The notes under the pieces are model-generated. The model had not been told where the DNA came from, did not search any database, and saw only the letters and a program-made list of their open reading frames with translations. A program made the translations under genes and the position numbers. Below are positions 1 to 8,800 of a DNA stretch of 64,000 nt, piece by piece. Source of the stretch: Tubulanus polymorphus (taxonomy: Eukaryota > Nemertea > Palaeonemertea > Tubulaniformes > Tubulanidae); assembly GCF_964204645.1 (NCBI RefSeq), contig NC_134036.1, positions 5,407,600 to 5,471,599 of the forward strand, in the 5' to 3' direction. Positions within the stretch are counted from its first letter, which is position 1, and each line of letters begins with the position of its first letter.

Positions 1-1025
1 ACAATCTGACATCATTAGTCTCCCTTATGTCTGACCATTACAAATTTTGCTGCATGGCTCCGAATAATGACCAGTGCCTTCCCAAAGCTGATGAATTTTC
101 CTCCTGTTCTGATCTGATGGGTAACACAGTCCTCAGAGCTATCATTTGGGTCATCGCGTCATTCAGTCTTATCGCGAACAGTATTGTCATTTCTCTGCGC
201 GTTCGTGCGATTCGATCATCCCCTTCAAATCCATCTTCCGATATCATCATCATTAATGTCGCTGTGTGTGATTTTATGATGTCTATATATTTGTTTCTGA
301 TCGCTGGAGCCGATTATCTTTATAAAGATAATTACTTTCTCTATTCCGAATCGTGGACGGACAGTTTGTTTTGTCGTCTTGCTGGGATCACGGTGTCTGT
401 TTCTTGTGAAGGTTCATTGATATTTTTGCTTATCATGACACGTTATAGGTTCACAAATATCTTAAATCCATTTTCAGGAAGTGCAATTACATCTCCCAAA
501 TATGTGTGCATTATTTGTTGCACATGTTGGATTGTCTTGTGTGTCATTGTATTAGTACCTCTTACACCTTTCCCTTACTTTGGAGACAATTTCTACGGCA
601 GTACAGGAGTTTGTTTACCGATGAATTTGATTTCAATCGATGTGAATGCCTGGCAATATTCATTCGCTATTTTTGCTGTGTTTAACTCTGGCATACTTGC
701 AACGATAATGGCGACTTATGCGCAAATGTTCAGACTCGTATCAGGAAGCAGGTCTGGTTCTGGTAGAGCTGATCCTACCGAATTGGTTTTGGCACGCAGG
801 AGTTTGGTGATAAATCTTAGTAATCTATTTTGCTGGCTGCCGTTAATAACCGTTCAGATTTGCGCGGTATTACGGGTAGAAATACCGAATCAGGTGGCGG
901 CTTGGCTGGCGGTTCTTTTCTTACCGATCAACTCGTCCCTCAATCCCCTTCTTTACACAATACTGACTATCGATATGAAATCCATACGAGCAAAAACTAA
1001 ACGCAGGCTTCATCGAAAAGATTGA
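1..1025 (+). CDS. Copy A: GRL101-like mosaic GPCR, 3' part only (7TM domain), cut by window edge
   Basis: This is the C-terminal end of a receptor paralogous to the two complete copies downstream. The reading frame is open from position 3 to the TGA at 1023-1025, and the codons before the first ATG (position 27) align with the last LRR residues of copies B and C, so that ATG is not a real start. Visible are a cysteine-bearing hinge (KFCCMAPN), seven hydrophobic segments, the TM2 aspartate in NVAVCDFMM, TRYRF at the place of the DRY box, FCWLPL in TM6 and NPLLY in TM7. The family couples extracellular LRR/LDLa ectodomains to heterotrimeric G proteins at the plasma membrane. The C-tail is short and basic. 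The final 136 bases shared with copy B (873-1008) are identical, including silent sites. The upstream exons lie outside the window. Confidence 0.9.
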   Translation, partial: NLTSLVSLMSDHYKFCCMAPNNDQCLPKADEFSSCSDLMGNTVLRAIIWVIASFSLIANSIVISLRVRAIRSSPSNPSSDIIIINVAVCDFMMSIYLFLIAGADYLYKDNYFLYSESWTDSLFCRLAGITVSVSCEGSLIFLLIMTRYRFTNILNPFSGSAITSPKYVCIICCTCWIVLCVIVLVPLTPFPYFGDNFYGSTGVCLPMNLISIDVNAWQYSFAIFAVFNSGILATIMATYAQMFRLVSGSRSGSGRADPTELVLARRSLVINLSNLFCWLPLITVQICAVLRVEIPNQVAAWLAVLFLPINSSLNPLLYTILTIDMKSIRAKTKRRLHRKD

Positions 1026-1633
1026 CAAGATAGTTTTAGACTCACCCAAAACAGCTTCCTAGTAGTACAATTCAGTCAGTACGATTTTTCGATTTCGTTG
1101 CCTGGTCGGGATATATCGTTTTAGAACATCATCCTTAACGTAAGACAACAATCTGAAAAATATATAGATAATCTTTCACAGTTTTATTTTTCACGTGTAA
1201 TTTTTCTAATTTTCTGAATTTACTCGATCACTTTATATCGACAACTTCTCGATATTTACAATGGATGTATGGACGATAAGACCCAGGTTTTAACCCTTTC
1301 GTTGGGGCATATTTATATTGCTTACGATTTCTATGTGGGAATGAATCCTCTTTTTTTGTTTTGACTTAAGCGTTTTGTATTGACTTAATGAAAAAAGACC
1401 CCGAAATGATATATCCATTCTGAAGCTAAGTTAGTAGAAACAACCGGAAATCTGGGTAAGCAGTGACCTAGATCTTGAGGTCAAATTTAGGTCACGCCTT
1501 TGTTTACATGAATTAGTTTGCTAATAGAAAACATTGCTAGCTCGCCGATGAGGTTTGAGCAGCCGGTTGGACTAGTTTAATATCTAGTGGAAATTAGGTT
1601 AGTAGGCCAAGTGTCGACTGTCAGGTGACTACG

Positions 1634-1700
1634 TCAAACATATCACATCTTTACGCTTTATGTGACGAAGATATAAAGCTTTCGGGTCGGGTGGTGGTAA
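1634..1700 (+). repeat. Direct repeat, copy 1 (partner 2801-2867)
   Basis: A stretch of about 67 bases matches 2801-2867 at most positions. Shared landmarks are CATATCACAT, TTACGCTTTATG or CACGCTTTATG, TAAAGCTTTCGG and GGGTGGT. Both copies have the same orientation about 1.17 kb apart. It may be a piece of a dispersed repeat; function unknown. Confidence 0.6.
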
Positions 1701-2659
1701 GTGTAGAATCGCAAAAATTCGAAGTATATCAAAGTGTCCCATAAACTCCTTTAACTCACTTCTTGTGACAGTGGCAATAATGCACTTTCCGAAAAATGTG
1801 CTTACTTTTTGCTTTTTGAAAGTGAGTTTTTAGAGCGTCTGTATCTCGATACTGCGCTACAAGAACAATGACCAACGGGTAGACACCCAAGGAGCAACTA
1901 TTGCTCGTATGGACTCGACACACGATAGAGTCACTGTGTCAGGAACCCTTATCGCTCCCGTGCGGAGAGTGGGGATGCCCGACACGGTAACAAGTATCTC
2001 ACTAAATTGATTGTACCTACGGCGCAGTAACGAAACACGGGCAAACTCTCTTTCACAAAGTGTGAAAAGCATCTTTAGAAAGTGTATTATTCATCGTCAT
2101 TACCGCTGGACGTATCGGCCCCACTCCGCGCGGTTGCGCCACCGCGCGGGATTTACGCGAAGCAGCAGAACACAAACATGGCCACTCTCTCAATTTTCAA
2201 TGATAGAAATCGTGTGTGCATTTCAATTATTTCGGCTGTTTGGGTTTTAAGGCACAATATAAGTTGATGATGCGATATGGCTATGTTAATTAATGATAAT
2301 TCCGCAGTGAAGCTAGTCACGAACGGTGCCGATTGAGTGTACAGCTGCCAAAAACACTGAAATGTGCATAGTTGCGTAACTATTTGCAGTGAATTGCAGA
2401 CGAAACATGAAGCCTTAACGGACGTTTAAAAAAAAATTATACCAATCGCAATTGTAAAATAAAAATGACATAGAACCTAAGTTAAAATTCTGGCCATTTC
2501 TAAAATATTATTACTAATTTTTAGTCAGGGCCGAACGTTTAGTTTTCCTACAATAATGAGGCGTGGTAGGTAGTCATGCAATTCAAGTCATCATTTATTA
2601 CACGTTACTTCCGTGTTGTTGAAAATCTCGCGAGTCCTGGACCAAACCCCAATAAACAA

Positions 2660-2698
2660 TGTGATCTGTGTGCTGGCCACAAATGCACACAGATCACA
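2660..2698. repeat. Perfect 14-bp inverted repeat (hairpin)
   Basis: TGTGATCTGTGTGC at 2660-2673 is perfectly reverse-complemented at 2685-2698, with an 11-base spacer. It could form a strong stem-loop in DNA or RNA. No gene is attached to it. Confidence 0.7.
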
Positions 2699-2800
2699 CT
2701 ACACTACCCATTAAACACTCCAGTACCCACAGCTTTCATATATCCATCCAAATATTTAGAGTGGATGATAGATAACAAGTGCACACGAATTGATTGTATG

Positions 2801-2867
2801 ACATATCACATGATATCGTCACGCTTTATGCGACAAAGACGTAAAGCTTTCGGCCGGGTGGTAGTAA
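2801..2867 (+). repeat. Direct repeat, copy 2 (partner 1634-1700)
   Basis: Second copy of the 67-base direct repeat; see 1634-1700. It differs at scattered positions, as expected for an old duplication. Confidence 0.6.
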
Positions 2868-2918
2868 CGGCTAGTTTAGTTTGAGCTCTTTTTTGAAGAA
2901 TCTAATCTATAAAAGATC

Positions 2919-3052
2919 GGGACCAGTTGCTCAGAAGTTGGATAAAGATAAAGTGTATTATTCATGAATAGCATAGTTAAAATGAACTTTTAATTTTCAC
3001 CATGTCAAGTGTCCACTGGTTAACTCTAACCAAATTCTGAGCGACTGGTCCT
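2919..3052. mobile_element. MITE-like element with ~24-bp terminal inverted repeats
   Basis: The left end GGGACCAGTTGCTCAGAAG and the reverse complement of the right end (GGACCAGTCGCTCAGAATT) agree over about 24 bases with few mismatches. The element is about 134 bp and has no coding capacity. A relative with similar ends sits at 59948-60082. Short length, inverted ends and repetition fit a non-autonomous DNA transposon. The superfamily is not assigned because no clear target-site duplication was found. Confidence 0.6.
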
Positions 3053-3911
3053 TGAATGGTGACAAAGAGGACCGAGGAACAGGGGTTCCCTTGCTGGAAA
3101 CGAAACTATGTCTTTCGAAACAACATCATCGAATCGAATCGAAAACTTCAAATTCTCATTCCAAGCAGACAATCGTTGCTGACTATAGCCATATAAGATT
3201 TCCACGCTATGAATAAAGCGTTACAGTCTTCAAAAACATTTTTTAATCTACTAATCAAGGTTTTCTTAGATGAAAAGATATCAATATTAGGTTTATAATG
3301 ATATCATGGTGTATATACATTGACTATTCTCGGGTTTTCAAAAGACCGTGGCGCACGAAACCATCGTGAGTATATTTGATATAGAGGAATGCATGATACA
3401 TTGTACTGAAATCCGCTGTCATGTACAGAAATGTTGAGACCGTTTTTACAGTAACTGCCTCCAGGCATTTCACAATATACAAGCATTGCCGCAATATCTG
3501 TTCAGTGTCTCACTCAGTTGGATTCTAGAAAACGTTGGGATATGCAACAAATTTCAAATACGAATGGATTTAAACTATCCTTATCACCGATGTAGCTTTA
3601 AATTCAGCGCAATACTCAAATTTTGATGGGAAAGCTTTTATTATTAAACAAAATTGTTCAATTTGTTTTAATCCATTATAATTAGGCGTGAGATTCTCTA
3701 GAGAAAATACAGGTTATACAGATATTCCTATTCGATCGGACGTATTTATCAAAACGAAAAATCTACTTATCGCGAATATCCCAATTCGGGATCTATAATC
3801 ATATACTGTTCAGACAATGTGACTCGAACTATTGTTTTTAGAGAATTCCTATTCGGTCGAGGCACACGACAGAAGATGCCAAAATAAACGTTGAGCTAAA
3901 TCGCTGCATGC

Positions 3912-3957
3912 ATATACCTTGGAGTAACCATTTTCAAATGATTACTCCAAGCATATA
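3912..3957. repeat. Compact inverted repeat upstream of copy B
   Basis: CTTGGAGTAA and TTACTCCAAG form perfect 10-bp arms, with an inner ATTT/AAAT pair around a 2-base tip. At 46 bases it is shorter than a typical miRNA precursor, so it is recorded only as a hairpin. Confidence 0.6.
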
Positions 3958-4539
3958 CAATGTCTATTTCGTTTGAATATGACGCGCTGGAATTCCTGTG
4001 GCCTCTTCGAGACTCGATCGGACTTATATCCCAGATTTGTGTCAAAAGATCAGATTGAGTTTGATTTACGTTAATTATTCTAAATATTAATAAAATCAAC
4101 AGCGATTTCGATGATAATGAGTTTTTATACAACGTCCTGCTATACGTGGTAATAGATACGAAGTCGATTTGAATTTTACGTTTCTAAAGCAAAATTAAAT
4201 CTCATTTCTAATAATCTCGTAACGGTAACTTTTGATGACATGCATAACTTACGCGTTTCATATGAAGGAAAAAAATCGATACCTTATTTATATATTTGTT
4301 ATTAAATGTATAATGAATCGGAAATTCGGATCGACGGATGTTTTGAGTATATATATGTAGTAATTATATGAACATTAACATATAGCGATGAATGAACGAA
4401 GTAAAACTAGAATAAGTGAGAAAATCAAGGATCTCCTTATTCTGTTGCGTCATTATTTTTTCTTCGGTTGAATTTACGAAATACGTATTTTTTACTGAAC
4501 ACATACTATGATTTTCGACTCGCCGGATCGAATTTTCTG

Positions 4540-4618
4540 ATTGGATGAAATCGGATCGTGATCCGACCAATGACAGATTCTGTGAAACTTGATGAATTTC
4601 GTTCATTCTGTCGCAGTG
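4540..4618 (+). promoter_or_regulatory. Proximal promoter / 5' UTR of copy B with paired CCAAT boxes
   Basis: An inverted CCAAT box (ATTGG, 4540-4544) and a forward CCAAT box (4567-4571) lie just upstream of the start. The same pair with the same spacing is present before copy C. CCAAT pairs are typical NF-Y sites. The roughly 100 bases before the start codon are strongly similar between B and C although more distal flank is diverged, which suggests retained promoter function. No TATA box is obvious. Confidence 0.45.
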
Positions 4619-5851
4619 ATGTTGTTCGGTGTGGAGCAGCGACTGAGAGCGCTGTTTATTTCGTCGCTGATCGTCTGTCAAATTCGCATCGCGCGCGCTG
4701 ATCGCGCAGATTCTATCGAAGAATCGTCTGTGACGGTAAGTTCGTCTTGTAACAATACGTGGTACCCGCTAGATGTTACGTCCGGTTACATCGTTTCACC
4801 GAATTACCCGTCGTTCACGCGCGGTGTTGAATGTCGTTGGTTCATCAACAGTTCTTTACCAGGAACTTTCTTCATCCAAACGAAATTCGATATCGAGCCG
4901 TCAATATTCTGTAGTGATAATTACTTCCTCGTCTACGAGTCTGATAACAGATTCTGTGGTGATGGAAAACATGAAATTCGCCGTAACGATTCGATCTCGT
5001 TGATGTTTAAGAGTAACGTCGATGGCGCACGAGGTAGTCGGGTTTATGTCATATATCGTTATGATCGAAGTCGATTGAGAATCAGCCACGGATGCGGGAT
5101 CTGGAATTTTAAAGAGCACGAATTGGAAACATCGACCGGATACAAATTCACGATGTTCTTTCATCACGGATGTCAGCTGTTCGTCGAATGGAACGGCATC
5201 CCGGATGGTTTTGCTATGAATTTAACATTCGTTGATCTGGACCTTAAACTATATTATTTCGGTGGCGTCGATCCAGCGGTGAATTTTCGTATCTATGAAG
5301 GCTGGAACATCAGCAGTGAGCCGATAGCGCTTATAGGTGCACAGAGCGGACAACAGCCGTCATCGTTTTATACCAAAACAAACAAGGCATTGATTTATGT
5401 GTCAAATCAACGCAAAACAACGACTAAACTTTTAGTACAGATTTATAAAATATCAGATTGGAACGTATCTAATCCGTTGATTCAGATCTCTAATAACGAG
5501 TCGGGAGTGCTCATTCCCGATGACAACAGTTTACACGTAATAACTCGATCAAAACACTTACACTGCTGGTCTATCACAGTGCAGGTGTTACAGTACGTCG
5601 TCTTCAACTGGACACGTGATCTCGTCATATCCGGTGACGTCATCGGTGTATATAAGTTAGAAGCGTTGCGCGTTGTAGGAACTGATATTTTACTCGGTTA
5701 CAACTACCTGGAATCACTGAGTGTCAAATCTGACGGCTTTCTCGTCATGCTGTGTGTTTTAACGAGACCGAACACCACGGAATCGATTCTAAGGATAGAC
5801 TTCAGAATGAAATCAATATCGATGTCTAAATTGCGCATCATTCTACCCAGA
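4619..5851 (+). CDS. Copy B exon 1: signal peptide and first three CUB-like modules
   Basis: This exon encodes residues 1-411. A hydrophobic ALFISSLIVC core gives the signal peptide. CUB1 starts at C44 and has the classic GYIVSPNYPS strand, ECRWFI and a second cysteine pair (C98, C103). CUB2 starts near HGCGIWNF, and a third CUB-like unit near residue 290 has SGVLIPDDN. Many N-linked sites are present (NNT, NSS, NVS, NWT). The donor CCCAGA|GTAGGT follows codon 411. The frame stays open 20 more codons to a stop at 5914, so intron retention would yield a soluble CUB-only protein. The CUB1-CUB2 residues differ strongly from copy C. Confidence 0.88.
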
Positions 5852-8800
5852 GTAGGTATCAGATCATTGGTGCACTCATATTTACACTCCATCGACGGAG
5901 ATTCGCAGCTATGATTACTAACGAAATGAATTATTCTTTTGCTCAAATATATAGATAGACAACAGATTCAAACTGTTTACAAAGTCGATGGAATCTTCTT
6001 CGCTGCTTCCATTTCCGACAAGGAAGTTGAATTATCGCGTCAACCTGTACAGATTCAAATGGAAAGTTGAATTCTACGAACGAGATCTACAATTGAAAAT
6101 GGTGTCTGTGAATTGTGAAAATACCGGATACTACGTATACGACGGTGGTAATTTCACGGCTAGACGATACGGTCCGTATTGTCCTCGTTCATCGGGTTAT
6201 CGACGAAGTGTCGTCAGTCTGATTACATCAGGCGGTCCGGTCATCGTAGTAGGCTATATTTATAACAGTCGAAGCAAGCAACGGAGGGCCAGCGGATCTT
6301 TAAAGTTAGGTCCGACCGACTGTGACGGTTATACTCTGCGTGAAGGAGAAAACCGGGTAAGTATGCAGACGCCACGCTGTTTCAGGATTACACCAGAAAA
6401 CCGAGCAGTTTTACTATATAAAATTCACATATTATCACATCACGAATATGAGATCAGCGGATGCATGCGCGATCACACAACATCGCGCACAGCATGTAGA
6501 TATCAAATGCGTCTCAGTATTCAGCGTCTCAATAACAGTCTCGTACTGCACACTGTCGCATTTCGGAGGGCGGATTTTTTCTGGATAAGACCGTACTTCG
6601 TCGAATTGCGGCGAATTTGCCAAACATTGAGAAAACATGAAGCAATAGCTGACCGGTGGGAGCGAACTGAAGGCGATTGCGGAATTGTGCAGTCACCAAA
6701 CTACCCAGGGTCATCTAGAACTCTATCCGTCACGTTGGAATACTGGATCAATTTCAAAAATGTTAAGACCCGAATTCACTTTTACCGATTCGTCATCAAA
6801 ACAATGGAAAAGACGTCGTGTATTAAGGAATCCAGATACAAGCTGGAGTCCGTCGCGTTCGTCCAGGAAGTCAGTTACCAGAGCCGCACTGCCCGACACG
6901 TTATCAAACTATGCGAAACGTTTGCCGAACCGGGAGTTACGTTTTACAGTTATATTTTTATTAAGATGCGCTTCGAGGTGAAAAACCGAGTACCCAAATT
7001 TCGCATACAGTACGTACTAGAGGAACAGTTACCAATAAAACAGATTGAAAATGTCTGTAAAACAGGATTTATTGATACGGGAATCACTTGCGTAAAATAC
7101 ATCAGAGATAGACGTCTGAATTGGGAGAATGCTGAATTGTACTGTAGACAGAAATACGCGGGACGTCTACTCAGTATCAACTCACAACAGGAAATAATGT
7201 CTATTAAAACATTATTCTCTACAAGGCCGCTCATCTCAGATGTGTATTCCCAGAAAGCGTTCATAATGATGATTGGGTTAAAACTGCAGGTACAGTACTG
7301 TATTCTAGCCCATAACCTTAACTGTACATAGAACACATTCGTAAATGTCCGAGGGTTACATTTTCAGCTTGTAAGTGGTTATTACACGTGGACTGATGGA
7401 AAACCATTGAGCTACACAGAGTGGTATCAACCTACAAATAACGACACGATACCAGAAGTAATTCAAGGATTGATATCTCCTCTCAGAAAACAACCGATAA
7501 ATGACGTCAATATGCCGTGTACGGCGATGATATTGAATAATCCACGAGGATCAGCGAACTGGGTTCGATTCCCCTGCGGAATCGAAGAGGTTCACACGAG
7601 TTTCATTTGCGAATCGGACAGAATAAGTGTCAAAAATTTAACTGAGAGAGAAAGCAACTCAACCAATAAGGCGTCATCCGAAACTAATAAACAACACATT
7701 TTTAATTATAATACAGTAAATGCAACTTGTACAATGGGTTGGTTAGGTATAGCTGGGAAATGTTACCAAATACTGACAGATTGGAACAAAAACCGAAGTT
7801 TAGATATTGGGAAATCAAGAAAACTGTGTCATGGAATCCGCGGTGAAGTCGGTTTGATACAGGATCTGATGCACCTTCAAATATTGATTGGTAGATTTAA
7901 TTATCGGCACCACTATGGCGCTATTCTAACTATCGGTTTTTGGAATCAATGGTTGAAAATAAAACCATTTGTTACCAGGGATGAAATTACTTATGATCAT
8001 TCGATTGACTGGGCATTGATACCGTGGTATAATCAATCAGATACAGTGCATTCTGTTCTGTGTTCATACAATGTAACTGATGAAGAGTTAACTTCTATAA
8101 GCGGTTGTAAATCGTGGCAGTTTGAATGTAACGATCAAAGATGTATCAGCGACCATCGCGTATGTGACACCAGACACGACTGTCGACACGGTGAAGATGA
8201 ACTTAATTGTACGGATACAAATTTACACAGTCAGTTTCAATGCAATGATGGACAGATTATATCAGTTAGTGGTTTCTGTGATTTCATACAGGATTGTGTG
8301 GATGGTTCTGATGAAAACGCATGTTTTCATCCTCCGTGTTTGTCCGAACAATTTCGCTGCCAAAATGGTCAATGTATCAGTATTTCTAAGAGATGCGATG
8401 GATTCACTGATTGTAAAGACGGCTCCGATGAAATTGGATGCACTTCTCAAATGTGTCAAGGATTCCTGTGTAACAGTGGAGACTGTATCAGTTCTCAGTT
8501 GTATCAGGATGGTGTCGTAGATTGCAGTGGAAGCCTCGAAGAAGATGAATTAGTAACAGCTACTAATGTTACAGTGAATCCTACTGTTTATTGCAACAAT
8601 GAGAACCACTGTACGACTAACTTCACTAATTTCTGCATTGAATCTGATGAACAAAGATGTTCTTTCAATTCTCCTCATTGTTATTCAAGACGTCACAGAT
8701 GTATTCTAGAAAGAATGACGAATGGTTACCCAGTTTGTAGAAATCTCGAGCACGTGTTAAGATGTGAAGATTTTGAATGTCCAGCTGGTACTGTAAAATG

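Larger units (their letters stand above)
1026..4539. other. Intergenic region between copies A and B
   Basis: No convincing gene is seen. The first few hundred bases after copy A are diverged relatives of the 3' flanks of B and C. From about 3300 onward the sequence aligns with the stretch upstream of copy C (from about 14380), so it belongs to the duplicated unit. It also holds a 14-bp-arm hairpin, a MITE-like element, a second hairpin and a pair of direct repeats, listed separately. The small open frames here lack protein-like composition. Confidence 0.6.

Noticed and set aside
27-29. ATG at 27 as start of an intronless 332-residue GPCR
   Set aside because: The frame is open to the window edge and the preceding codons align with the LRR end of copies B and C; a 7TM domain without its ectodomain would be unlike the paralogues.
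3912-3957. microRNA precursor
   Set aside because: Total hairpin length of about 46 bases is too short for a typical animal pre-miRNA and pairing is interrupted.
4589-4618. Earlier starts for copy B (TTG 4589, ATG 4592) and copy C (TTG 15774)
   Set aside because: Only the ATGs at 4619 and 15804 are conserved between copies and give the signal peptide at the very N-terminus.
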